Assembly: GCA_035524275.1 (NCBI GenBank)
Contig: DATKPC010000055.1
Coordinates: forward strand, 1 to 35,569
Direction: 5' to 3'
Origin: DATKPC01 sp035524275
GTDB lineage: Bacteria; Pseudomonadota; Gammaproteobacteria; Burkholderiales; Burkholderiaceae_F
Length of the DNA stretch: 35,569 bases
The notes under the pieces were generated by a model. That model worked only from the letters and a program-made list of their open reading frames with translations. It did not search any database and was not told the origin of the DNA. This document shows positions 16,188 to 24,051 of the stretch, piece after piece. A program made the translations under genes and the position numbers. The stretch's first letter is position 1. Each line of letters starts with the position of its first letter.

Positions 16188-17468
16188 TCAGTGATTCGAG
16201 GTTTCGGCCGCCGCGGCGGTGCCGCCTTCCGGCAGCGATGCGTTGATCGACGCCGCCGGATTGTCGGGCGACGTGAAGCGGTCGCCGACCTTCACGGCGT
16301 CGGTCGTCCGCAGGATCAGCGCGTAGGAGATCGTGTCGAAGACGCGGAAGACGAACATTTCGCCGATCCGCTCGTCCGGCAGCTTGATGTACTCCTTGCG
16401 CTCGACCGTCTGGTCGCGCACCGTGGCGCCGGTGCGCAGCAGCGCGAGGACGTGCCCGACCTCCAGGCCGTCGCGCGTGCCGCGATTGACGGCGACGATC
16501 GCATCCGAGCCGGCGGTTTCCTCGCCGCTATAGACGGAGAGGATGCGGCCTTCGACGCTGCGGTCCGGCGTATGCGGCACGTAGCGGACGAGCGGCTCGC
16601 GCGTGATCGGCACCATCCGGTCGCCGACGCCGAACTCTTCCTTGCTGTCCATCACGCGGATCGTCGCGACCTCGCCGCGCTTGGCCACGTGCGCCGTGCC
16701 GAGGTAATGCGCCTCGTAGGCGATCGGCGTCTTGCGATCGGTGTCGTCGGGGTCGTACAGCGCGGTGGCGGGGCGGAACACGTGGTAGTTGGCGACCGCG
16801 TCGTCGGTCAGCCCGCGCGCATAGGCGATGTCGCCGCGGCCGAGATAGACGCGGTTCTCCGGCGTCGCGACGATGCGCGGGTAGGCGTCGAGGTCCTTCG
16901 CCGCGACGATCAGCGGACGCGACAGGAACGGTTCGATCAGGTTGTTCGGGATGCTCGAGATCGCGATGCCGGTGCCGCTGCCGGCGTCGCGGACCTCCGG
17001 CGACAGGCGCACCGTGTCGCCGGGCCCGCCGGGATAGGCGCCGTTGGCGAGTTGAAGCCGCGCGCGGCCGTCGCCCTTGATCAGTTCCAGGACCTGCCCG
17101 GGATAGATCAGGTGCGGGTTGTGGACCTGCTGCCGGTTCATGCCCCACAGCTCCGGCCACCGCCACGGGCTCGTGAGGTACATGCTCGAGATGCCCCACA
17201 GCGTGTCGCCCGACTTCACCGTGTAGCGGTCGGGTGCCGACGGCGCGAGCGCGGACAGCGGTACCCCCGCCGAAGCGACCTGTTCGGCGATCCGATGCTG
17301 TTCGCGCGTCACCGGGTAGCGCCCGTTGGCCGTCGTCTCCTGCGCCGCGACGAGGGAGGCCGCGCCGGTGGCGACGGCGGCAGCCGCGACGGCCAGCGCG
17401 ACCGCGGTGCGCCGTGCACCATGACCGCGGGTTGCCACTGCGACGGTGCCGCCCGAGCGAATCGACAT
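16188..17468 (-). CDS. Secreted LysM-domain protein
   Basis: A 426-residue protein with an N-terminal signal: arginines around residues 14-20, then the hydrophobic run TAVALAVAAAAVATGAASLV and a probable cleavage near AAQ. It is therefore likely periplasmic or envelope-bound. A single LysM peptidoglycan-binding domain spans residues 82-129 (YTVKSGDTLWGISSMYL to NPHLIYPGQVLEL). The remainder is a beta-rich region with repeated valine/glycine patterns and no enzyme motif. Such LysM proteins are routinely encoded just before dprA in betaproteobacteria, divergent from def. AAGGGG upstream of ATG 17466-17468 is a good ribosome binding site. It is probably the first gene of the lysM-dprA-smg unit, with a promoter at 17537-17565. 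The stop TGA is in the same frame as dprA. Confidence 0.9.
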   Translation of the reverse strand: MSIRSGGTVAVATRGHGARRTAVALAVAAAAVATGAASLVAAQETTANGRYPVTREQHRIAEQVASAGVPLSALAPSAPDRYTVKSGDTLWGISSMYLTSPWRWPELWGMNRQQVHNPHLIYPGQVLELIKGDGRARLQLANGAYPGGPGDTVRLSPEVRDAGSGTGIAISSIPNNLIEPFLSRPLIVAAKDLDAYPRIVATPENRVYLGRGDIAYARGLTDDAVANYHVFRPATALYDPDDTDRKTPIAYEAHYLGTAHVAKRGEVATIRVMDSKEEFGVGDRMVPITREPLVRYVPHTPDRSVEGRILSVYSGEETAGSDAIVAVNRGTRDGLEVGHVLALLRTGATVRDQTVERKEYIKLPDERIGEMFVFRVFDTISYALILRTTDAVKVGDRFTSPDNPAASINASLPEGGTAAAAETSNH

Positions 17469-17536
17469 TCCGGTTCCCCTTGTGGGCGTGGCTCACCGTC
17501 GATGGTAACCCAGCCCCAGCTGAAGTTTCTCGTCAA

Positions 17537-17565
17537 ATTGTGCCCGTAATGCCTTGATATCGCAA
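17537..17565 (-). promoter_or_regulatory. Probable lysM promoter
   Basis: On the minus strand TTGCGA (17560-17565) and CACAAT (17537-17542) are spaced by 17 bp, each matching four of six sigma-70 positions, about 70 bp before the lysM start. Confidence 0.45.
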
Positions 17566-17573
17566 CGGATATC
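17556..17573. promoter_or_regulatory. GATATC inverted repeat over the lysM -35 box
   Basis: GATATC-GCAACG-GATATC. The two six-base palindromes also form an 18-bp dyad. The left arm covers the -35 hexamer of the lysM promoter candidate, the classical place for a repressor site. No regulator can be named. Confidence 0.35.
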
Positions 17574-17687
17574 GGACCGGGCGGTTCATTCTGGCGGCGC
17601 CGGGCGGGGCAGGATCCCGCGACGCGGACGCCATGCCGATCACAGCGTACTATTTCCGCCGCCGATCGATCGATGGAAACGACTGGA

Positions 17688-17715
17688 TTGTCGGGCCCAC
17701 GATTTCTTTTATCCT
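17688..17715 (+). promoter_or_regulatory. Possible def promoter
   Basis: TTGTCG (17688-17693) and TATCCT (17710-17715) with a 16-bp spacer, in an AT-richer patch about 130 bp before the def GTG. The match is modest. Confidence 0.3.
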
Positions 17716-17845
17716 ACGCACGGGAAGCGCCGATTTCCGCCGCCGACCCGATCGCCGGTCGGCTGCCGCCGACCGGTCGATGCTTCCAGGAAGATCCCGC
17801 CCTGCGGTTTCCGCCCGCGTCCTTTCCGTCCCTGCCGTTGCCACA

Positions 17846-18358
17846 GTGTCCCTGCTCAATATCCTCGAATACCCCGATCCGCGCCTGAACCGTGTCGCCG
17901 CGCCGGTGACGGTCTTCGACGCCGCGCTGCGCCAGCTCGTGGCCGACATGGCCGAGACGATGTACGCGGCCCCCGGCGTCGGGTTGGCCGCGACGCAGGT
18001 CGACGTCCACAAGCAGGTGATCGTCATCGACGTCTCGGAGTCGCGCGACCAGTTGCGCGTCTTCATCAATCCTAAGCTTGTCGCCGCCTCGGAGGAGACG
18101 GCGCTGTGCGAGGAGGGTTGCCTGTCGGTCCCCGGGATCTACGACGAGGTGCAGCGACCGGCGCGCGTCACCGTGCGCGCGCAGGACGCCGACGGTGCGA
18201 CCTTCGAACTGGCCTGCGAGGGGATGCTGGCGGTGTGCGTCCAGCACGAGATGGACCACCTGCGCGGCAAGGTCTTCGTCGAATACCTCTCCGCGCTCAA
18301 GCAGAACCGCATCCGCACGAAGCTGCGCAAGCGCAAGACGCGCGAGTCCGCGGCCTGA
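17846..18358 (+). CDS. def: Peptide deformylase
   Basis: Removes the formyl group from the N-terminal methionine of new proteins, using a metal ion. The three family motifs are intact in the 170-residue product: GVGLAATQ (residues 44-51), EEGCLSVP with metal ligand C92, and QHEMDH with ligands H134 and H138 and catalytic E135. GTG at 17846 was chosen because it yields the standard start MSLLNILEYPDPRL; ATG codons at 17633 and 17780 would add unconserved arginine-rich leaders. No good Shine-Dalgarno is visible before the GTG. It is the first gene of def-fmt-rsmB. The C-terminal tail is lysine/arginine-rich, which is usual for this family near the ribosome tunnel exit. The stop codon overlaps a mini-ORF leading into fmt. 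Confidence 0.96.
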   Translation: MSLLNILEYPDPRLNRVAAPVTVFDAALRQLVADMAETMYAAPGVGLAATQVDVHKQVIVIDVSESRDQLRVFINPKLVAASEETALCEEGCLSVPGIYDEVQRPARVTVRAQDADGATFELACEGMLAVCVQHEMDHLRGKVFVEYLSALKQNRIRTKLRKRKTRESAA

Positions 18359-18378
18359 TGCGGCGCCGCGCCTCATGA
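18358..18378 (+). CDS. Six-codon mini-ORF linking def and fmt
   Basis: ATG at 18358 shares its A with the def stop (TGATG), encodes MRRRAS and ends at a TGA that overlaps the fmt start (ATGA at 18375-18378). Because fmt has no visible ribosome binding site, ribosomes finishing def could reach fmt by two termination-reinitiation steps. This is an arrangement seen in the sequence; translation of the peptide is an inference. Confidence 0.35.
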   Translation: MRRRAS

Positions 18379-19448
18379 CGGCGCACGGCGACGCGGCGCT
18401 GCCGCGGATCGCTTTCGCCGGTACGCCGCCGTTCGCGGCGGTCGCGCTCGCGGCGCTGCTGGATGCCGGCTTCCCGCTGCCGCTCGTGCTGACGCAACCG
18501 GATCGGCCCGCGGGCCGTGGCCTGCGCGCCGTGCGCAGCGCGGTGCGCGAATTGGCCGAAGCGCGCGGACTCGAGGTGATGACGCCGCCGAGCCTGCGGG
18601 TCGAGCGCGCCGGCGCCGACGCCGAGGTCGCGCTGCGGCGCCTGCGCGCGGCCGACGTCGACGTGCTCGTCGTCGCCGCCTACGGTCTGATCCTGCCGCA
18701 GGCCGTGCTCGACATCCCGCGCGGCCTGCGCAGCGCTGGCGGGCCGATCCGAGCGTTGAACATCCATGCGTCGCTGTTGCCGCGCTGGCGTGGCGCCGCG
18801 CCCGTCGCGCGCGCGATCGAGGCCGGGGATGCGCTCACCGGGATCACGATCATGCAGATGGACGCCGGGCTGGATACCGGGCCGATGCTGTGCGCCGAGT
18901 CGGTCCCGATCGAGCCGGCCGACAGCGCCGGCCGGTTGACCGCGCGGCTTGCCGCGCTCGGCGCGCGCCTCGTCGTGGACGTGCTGCAGGGCGCAGGCGC
19001 CGGAAACCTGCGGCCGGTGCCGCAGCCGCCGGAGGGCGCGACCTACGCCAGGAAGCTCGACAAGGGCGAGGCCTGGCTCGACTGGACGCTGGACGCCGCG
19101 CAACTCGCGCGCCGCGTCCGGGCGTTCGATCCGTTTCCCGGGGCCGCGGCGCGACTCGGCGCCGAAACGATCAAGGTCTGGTCCGCTCGGTCGCAGGACG
19201 GCGGCGCCGCGCCCGCGGCGCCCGGAACGATCGTCGCGGCGGGCGCCGCCGGCGTCTCGATCGCCTGCGGCCACGACAGCGTCCTGCACGCCACGGAACT
19301 GCAGCGCCCCGGCGGCCGCCGTCTCGCGGCCGCCGCGTTCTGTGCCGGCGCCGGCGACCTGGTCGGGCGCCGATTCGATGCGGCCGACGAGGCCGCGCGC
19401 CAGGCACGGGCGGCGCGGCCGGCGCGCGAACCGCGCGGCGCCGGCTGA
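18375..19448 (+). CDS. fmt: Methionyl-tRNA formyltransferase
   Basis: Transfers the formyl group from 10-formyltetrahydrofolate to initiator methionyl-tRNA. The 357-residue product has the formyltransferase fold with RIAFAGTPPFAAVAL at residues 11-25, the loop QPDRPAGRGL (41-50) next to it, and the catalytic trio N129 and H131 (LNIHASLLPRWRGAAP) and D167 (MDAGLDTG). The C-terminal anticodon-side domain follows from about residue 225 (ATYARKLDKGEAWLDW). The length is some 40 residues above the E. coli enzyme, mainly from Ala/Gly/Arg-rich insertions and tail. The start ATG lies 16 bp after def and seems coupled to it. The stop overlaps rsmB by one base (TGATG). Confidence 0.96.
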   Translation: MTAHGDAALPRIAFAGTPPFAAVALAALLDAGFPLPLVLTQPDRPAGRGLRAVRSAVRELAEARGLEVMTPPSLRVERAGADAEVALRRLRAADVDVLVVAAYGLILPQAVLDIPRGLRSAGGPIRALNIHASLLPRWRGAAPVARAIEAGDALTGITIMQMDAGLDTGPMLCAESVPIEPADSAGRLTARLAALGARLVVDVLQGAGAGNLRPVPQPPEGATYARKLDKGEAWLDWTLDAAQLARRVRAFDPFPGAAARLGAETIKVWSARSQDGGAAPAAPGTIVAAGAAGVSIACGHDSVLHATELQRPGGRRLAAAAFCAGAGDLVGRRFDAADEAARQARAARPAREPRGAG

Positions 19449-20881
19449 TGCCGGGCAAGGTGTCCGGCGAGGTGCCCGGCACCGCCGCGCCGCCGCTCGC
19501 GCGCGTCATCGCGCTGGCCGCGGTCGCCTGGCAGGCGCTGCGCGCCGGCCAGTCCCTCGAGCGTGCCGCAGCGGCGGCACTGCGGACTGCGGCGCCCGAC
19601 CCGCAGCGCTCGGCGCCACCCGTCTCCGAGGCGCGCCTGGCGGCCGCCGTGCGCGACACGCTCTACGCCTGCGCGCGCCGGCGCGCGCTGATCGACGCGC
19701 TGGTCGCGGCGCTGGCGTCGCGGCCCCCGGAGCCGTCGCTCGAGGCGCTGGTCGGCGTGGCGCTCGCGCTGCTCGTCGGGCGCGCGTACGCGGACCATGT
19801 CGTGGTCGACCAGGCGGTCGGCGCGGCCCGCGCCCATCCCGCGTGGCGTCCGGCCGCCGGTTTCGTCAATGCGGTGCTGCGAGCCTTTCTGCGGCGACGG
19901 CCGCAGCTGCTGGACGACGCCGAGCGCTCGCCATCGGTCCGCTACAACCTGCCCGCTTGGTGGCTCGAACGCCTGCAGGCGGCCTACCCGCTGCAGTGGC
20001 AGGACGTCGCGGTCGAGCAGGCGACACCGCCGCCGCTGACGCTGCGTGTCAACGTCCGGCGCACGACCGTGGAGCGGATGCTGCAGCGATTCGCCGAGGC
20101 GGGCATGTCCGCGTCCCCGTTGGGTCCGGCCGCGCCGGCCGCGATCTGGATCCACCAGCCGCGGCCGGTCGATGCGATTCCCGGCTTCGCCGAAGGGTTG
20201 GTGTCGGTCCAGGACGCCGCGGCGCAGTGGGCGGCTCCCTGCCTGGGCGCCGCCGACGGCATGCGCGTGCTGGACGCGTGCGCGGCGCCCGGCGGGAAGA
20301 GCGCACATCTCCTCGAATTGGCGAAGATACGTCTCGATGCGGTCGAGATCGATGCGGTTCGTGCCTCGCGCATCGGGGCGGACCTGCAGCGGCTCGGCCT
20401 GCCGGCGCCCGGCCGCGACTCGTCGGTCCGGGTCCATGTCGCCGACGCGTCCCAGCCGGCGACGTTCTGGGATGGCCAACCGTACGATCGGATCCTGCTG
20501 GACGCCCCCTGTACCGGGTCCGGCGTCGTTCGGCGGCATCCCGACATCCCCTGGTTGCGCCGCCCGTCGGATGTTGCGGAATTGGCAACGCGGCAGGCGG
20601 CTTTACTGGACGCTTTATGGCCGCTGCTGGCCCCCACTGGTAGATTGCTTTACGTCGTCTGCTCGGTCTTTCCCGAGGAGGCGCGCAGCCAGTCAGCGGC
20701 TTTTGCCCAGCGCCACCCCGACGCGCGGGCCAGCGGGTTCGTGGCTTTCGGCCCGGCGGGCGGCCGGGACCGGGCAACTGTCCAGTGGCTGCCGCGGGCG
20801 CAACTTCGATGGCTGGGGGCGGGGGACGGGCCGGACGTTCGCGACGGCTTTTTTTTCGCGCTGTTCGAGAAAGTCGGGTAA
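19448..20881 (+). CDS. rsmB: 16S rRNA m5C967 methyltransferase RsmB
   Basis: Methylates cytosine 967 of 16S rRNA using S-adenosylmethionine. The 477-residue protein has an N-terminal NusB-like RNA-binding region (residues about 15-165, with VDQAVGAARAHPAWRPAAGF then VNAVLRAFLRR) and a C-terminal methyltransferase. The cofactor motif is DACAAPGGKSAHLLEL. The two catalytic cysteines of the RsmB/NOL1 family are C355 in DAPCTGSGV, followed by RRHPDIPWLRRP, and C405 in YVVCSVFPEE. The start overlaps the fmt stop by one base, so expression is probably translationally coupled. Def, Fmt and RsmB all serve translation and are commonly adjacent. A run of eight T residues near the 3' end (phenylalanine codons in FFFAL) is unusual for this GC-rich DNA but does not break the frame. 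Confidence 0.95.
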   Translation: MPGKVSGEVPGTAAPPLARVIALAAVAWQALRAGQSLERAAAAALRTAAPDPQRSAPPVSEARLAAAVRDTLYACARRRALIDALVAALASRPPEPSLEALVGVALALLVGRAYADHVVVDQAVGAARAHPAWRPAAGFVNAVLRAFLRRRPQLLDDAERSPSVRYNLPAWWLERLQAAYPLQWQDVAVEQATPPPLTLRVNVRRTTVERMLQRFAEAGMSASPLGPAAPAAIWIHQPRPVDAIPGFAEGLVSVQDAAAQWAAPCLGAADGMRVLDACAAPGGKSAHLLELAKIRLDAVEIDAVRASRIGADLQRLGLPAPGRDSSVRVHVADASQPATFWDGQPYDRILLDAPCTGSGVVRRHPDIPWLRRPSDVAELATRQAALLDALWPLLAPTGRLLYVVCSVFPEEARSQSAAFAQRHPDARASGFVAFGPAGGRDRATVQWLPRAQLRWLGAGDGPDVRDGFFFALFEKVG

Positions 20882-20945
20882 CGGGGCAAGGGCGTGCACC
20901 GGCGGCGACCGATAGGCCGCGGCGGGCGCGCGGGTATATCGGGCC

Positions 20946-21587
20946 GTGACGGGAACCGAATTCGACGGGCAGGCGCAGACCGCGGGATGGACGCCGGCGG
21001 CCGCATGCCGGCGGGCCGCCGCCGGCCTGCTGGCGCTGTTCGCGGCCTCGTGGCTGATCGCGGGCGCGCCGGCGCGGGCCGAGGAGCGGATCGCCGTGGC
21101 CGGCGCCGCGCTGGAGGCGGAACGGGGCGCGGACCCCGGCGTATTCCTCAACGCGCAGTTCGAGTTCACGTTGCCGCCGGCCCTGGCCGATGCCGTGACG
21201 CGCGGCGTCGCGGTGTATTTCGTCGTCGACTTCGAGCTGTCGCGCCACCGCTGGTACTGGGTCGACCAGCGCCTCGCGGAGGAATCGCTCGGCTACCGGC
21301 TGTCGTACAGTCCGCTCACGCGCCAGTACCGCCTCGCGCGCGGCGCGCTGGCGCAGCCCTTTGATACGCTTGACGAGGCGTTGGCGACGATCCGCCGCGT
21401 CGGCCACTGGAAGGTCCTCGACGCCGACGTGCTGCGCCCGGACCAGCGCTACGACGCGCGCGTGCGTCTGCGCCTCGATACGTCGCTGCTGCCCAAGCCG
21501 TTCCAGGTCAACGCGTTGACCAACCGAGACTGGAGCCTCACGTCGGAATGGTTCGCCGTCCCCGTTACCGACGACCTCGCCAGGTGA
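20946..21587 (+). CDS. DUF4390 exported protein
   Basis: A 213-residue protein of the DUF4390 family, which is regularly encoded directly before an NtrY-like kinase in betaproteobacteria. The N-terminal region has a basic stretch and the hydrophobic segment AAAGLLALFAASWLIAG followed by APARAEE, a probable signal peptide. The remaining 165 residues are a mostly beta domain, including VAVYFVVDFELSRHRWYW, then RLSYSPLTRQYRLARG, which is the family signature as I know it. GTG at 20946 is used as start; no strong ribosome binding site precedes it, and a later in-frame start would remove part of the basic leader. It lies 64 bp after rsmB and 13 bp before the kinase. The position suggests it modulates or senses for the NtrY-like kinase, but no function is established. 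Confidence 0.85.
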   Translation: MTGTEFDGQAQTAGWTPAAACRRAAAGLLALFAASWLIAGAPARAEERIAVAGAALEAERGADPGVFLNAQFEFTLPPALADAVTRGVAVYFVVDFELSRHRWYWVDQRLAEESLGYRLSYSPLTRQYRLARGALAQPFDTLDEALATIRRVGHWKVLDADVLRPDQRYDARVRLRLDTSLLPKPFQVNALTNRDWSLTSEWFAVPVTDDLAR

Positions 21588-21600
21588 GCGGAGCGGGGCC

Positions 21601-24015
21601 GTGACCCGCCTCGTCCGTTTCAGCCTCATCTTCGCGCTGGCGCTCGCCGGCGTGGCGCTCTTCGTGCTCGCCGCCGCCAGCGGCAACACGCGCGGCTTCG
21701 AGCGCAACTATCCGTTCCTGCTGGCGCTGAACGCGGTGATCGCCACCGTGCTGTTCTTCGTGCTGCTCGCGCTCGTGCTGCGCCTCGCGCGCCGCTATCG
21801 CGCCGGCCGGTTCGGCTCGCGGCTGATGGCCCGTTTCGCGGTCGCGCTGGCGCTCACCGGCGTGCTGCCCGGCGTCCTGATCTACATCGTGTCCGCGCAG
21901 TTCCTGTCGCGCTCGATCGAGTCGTGGTTCGACATCCGGGTCGATCGCGCGCTCGAGTCCGGCCTCGCGCTCGGCCGCGCCGTGCTCGAGGCGCAGCGCG
22001 ACGACGTCACCGCGAAGGCCCGCGACATGGCCAACGAGCTCGCCGACAACAGCGGCCCGGCGCTGCTGCGCACGCTCGACCGTGCGCGCGCGCGCACCGG
22101 CATCGACCAGGCGCTGATCGTGACGGCGAGCGGCGGGCTCGTCGGCGCGAGCGGCACCCCGGCGGGGGAACTCGTCCCGGAGCGGCCGTCGGCCTCCGAG
22201 CTGCGCGCCGCGCGCATCCAGCGCACCTTCTCCGTGATCGAGGGCGATGCGACGTCGACGGACCCGCGCACCGGGCTGCGCGTCCGCATCGTGATCGGGA
22301 TCCCGTCGGGCGCGACGCAGGCGGCCGCCGCGCCGCGCGACGGCAGCGATGTCGCCAGCTACGCGCTCGCGGAACCGGCGCGACCCGGCCTCGGGCCGCA
22401 GGTCCGGCTCGGCGAACCGCTGTTCCTGCAGCTGATCCAGCCGGTGCAGCCTTCGGTCGCGATCAACGCCCAGGCGCTGCAGACCGGCTACAGCGACTAC
22501 CAGCAGCTGTCGCTGTCGCGCAGCGGGCTGCAGAAGATCTACGGCCTGACGCTGGCGCTGACGCTGCTGCTGGCGGTATTCGCGTCGATCGCCGCCGGCG
22601 TCGTTCTGGCGACCTCGATGACCGCGCCGCTGGTGCATCTCGCGGCCGGGACGCGCGCCGTCGCCGAAGGCGACTTCCGGCCCGTCAAGGAATTTCCCGG
22701 CAGCGACGAGCTCAACGTGCTCACGCGGTCGTTCAACGCGATGACCCGCCAGCTCGGCGAGGCGCGCGACGTCGTCGAGCGGCGCTCCCGCGAGCTGGAG
22801 AACGCGCGAGCGTACCTCGAGCGCGTGCTGTCGAACCTGTCGGCGGGCGTCGTCGTGCTCGACGGCGAGATGCGGCTCGTCAGCGCGAACCACGGTGCCG
22901 AGCGGATCCTCGGCGTCGCGTTCGCCGGTCGCGCCGGGGAGCCCTTCGCGGCGTGCGTGCCGAAGCTCGCGGCGCAGGTCGAACGCGCGTTCGCCGACCA
23001 GGCGCTCGCGGCGACGCCGAAGGATTCCTGGCAGCAGCAGGTGCAGGTGATGCGGGCCGGCCATGCGCCCGACGCCGAGCCGCTGGCGCTCCTCGCGCGC
23101 GGCTCGCGGCTGCCGCTCGACGAGGGGCTCGGCTATGTCGTCGTCTTCGACGACATCACGCAGGTCATCTCGGCGCAGCGCGCGGTGGCCTGGGGCGAGG
23201 TCGCGCGCCGGCTGGCGCACGAGATCAAGAATCCGCTGACGCCGATCCAACTCGCCGCCGAGCGCCTTCAGGTCAAGCTCGCGGGCAAGCTGGACGCGGA
23301 AGGCGCGAACACGCTGACGCGCTCGGCCTCGACCATCGTGAACCAGGTTGCGGCGATGAAGCGGATGGTCGACGAATTCCGCGACTATGCGCGCCTGCCG
23401 GCGGCGCGGCCGGTGCCGATCGACCTCAACGCGCTGATCGACGAGATCGGCGCGCTCTATGGCGCCGAGAGCGCGGCGGCCGTCGCGGCGCCCGACGGCA
23501 TCCGGATCGACATGCACCTCGCCGACGGGCTGCCGCCGATCGAAGGCGATCCGGCGCAGCTGCGGCAGGTCATCCACAACCTCATCGTCAACGCGCAGGA
23601 GTCGATCCTCGGGCGCCAGCGCGCGGCGGAGTCGCGCGGCGAGCGTTCCGCGCCGGGGCTCGTCGCGCTGCGCACCGAGACGGTCGCGATCGAAGCGCCC
23701 GGACGCGGCGAGCGCGAGCCGCCGGCGCGGGCGGTCAGGCTCTCGGTCGAGGATAATGGCTCGGGATTCCCGGCGAATATACTTCGCCGGGCGTTCGAAC
23801 CCTACGTGACCTCCAAGCCGAGCGGCACCGGGCTGGGGCTCGCGATGGTACGCAAGATCGTCGAAGAGCACGGAGCACGGATCGAATTGATCAATCGGAC
23901 GAACGGCGAATCGATCGACGGCGCCACGGTCACCGTGGTGTTCCGTCGCCTCGCCGCGCTGGCCGCGGCCGACGACGAGGCCCCGCGCCCGTCGTCGATG
24001 GCGGCGGCTTCCTGA
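21601..24015 (+). CDS. ntrY: NtrY-type membrane sensor histidine kinase
   Basis: An 804-residue inner-membrane kinase. Three hydrophobic segments occupy roughly residues 6-27, 38-60 and 79-102; a large extracytoplasmic segment follows up to another membrane span at about 308-338 (IYGLTLALTLLLAVFASIAA). Next come a HAMP domain (STAPL-type MTAPLVHLAAGTRAVAEGDF), a PAS domain (about residues 405-520, VLSNLSAGVVVLDGEMRLVS), the dimerisation/phosphoacceptor site H540 in RRLAHEIKNPLTPIQLAAER, and an ATPase domain with QVIHNLIVNAQES, VEDNGSGFP and GTGLGLAMVRKIVEEHGA. All kinase boxes look intact. GTG at 21601 follows GGAG in GCGGAGCGGGGCC. It shares a probable operon with DUF4390 and ntrX. NtrY/NtrX systems are known for nitrogen, redox and envelope control; which applies here cannot be told. 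Confidence 0.92.
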   Translation: MTRLVRFSLIFALALAGVALFVLAAASGNTRGFERNYPFLLALNAVIATVLFFVLLALVLRLARRYRAGRFGSRLMARFAVALALTGVLPGVLIYIVSAQFLSRSIESWFDIRVDRALESGLALGRAVLEAQRDDVTAKARDMANELADNSGPALLRTLDRARARTGIDQALIVTASGGLVGASGTPAGELVPERPSASELRAARIQRTFSVIEGDATSTDPRTGLRVRIVIGIPSGATQAAAAPRDGSDVASYALAEPARPGLGPQVRLGEPLFLQLIQPVQPSVAINAQALQTGYSDYQQLSLSRSGLQKIYGLTLALTLLLAVFASIAAGVVLATSMTAPLVHLAAGTRAVAEGDFRPVKEFPGSDELNVLTRSFNAMTRQLGEARDVVERRSRELENARAYLERVLSNLSAGVVVLDGEMRLVSANHGAERILGVAFAGRAGEPFAACVPKLAAQVERAFADQALAATPKDSWQQQVQVMRAGHAPDAEPLALLARGSRLPLDEGLGYVVVFDDITQVISAQRAVAWGEVARRLAHEIKNPLTPIQLAAERLQVKLAGKLDAEGANTLTRSASTIVNQVAAMKRMVDEFRDYARLPAARPVPIDLNALIDEIGALYGAESAAAVAAPDGIRIDMHLADGLPPIEGDPAQLRQVIHNLIVNAQESILGRQRAAESRGERSAPGLVALRTETVAIEAPGRGEREPPARAVRLSVEDNGSGFPANILRRAFEPYVTSKPSGTGLGLAMVRKIVEEHGARIELINRTNGESIDGATVTVVFRRLAALAAADDEAPRPSSMAAAS

Positions 24016-24051
24016 TTTTCGAAGCGCGCGTTCCTGGTTTATCGATAGCCG

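Larger units (their letters stand above)
17469..17845. other. Divergent control region between lysM and def
   Basis: 377 bp without a convincing gene. It holds the lysM promoter candidate and an overlapping GATATC inverted repeat on the lysM side, and a weaker promoter candidate on the def side. A frame continuous with def stays open back to 17633 but has no family similarity and probably only reflects GC bias. Confidence 0.6.

Noticed and set aside
17633..17845. N-terminal extension of peptide deformylase
   Set aside because: The 71 extra residues are Arg/Pro/Ser-rich and not family-like, and the promoter candidate lies inside; GTG 17846 gives the normal family start.
20851..20858. Frameshift at the run of eight T near the rsmB 3' end
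   Set aside because: The frame reads through as phenylalanine codons to a normal family C-terminus ending in LFEKVG; nothing suggests programmed slippage.
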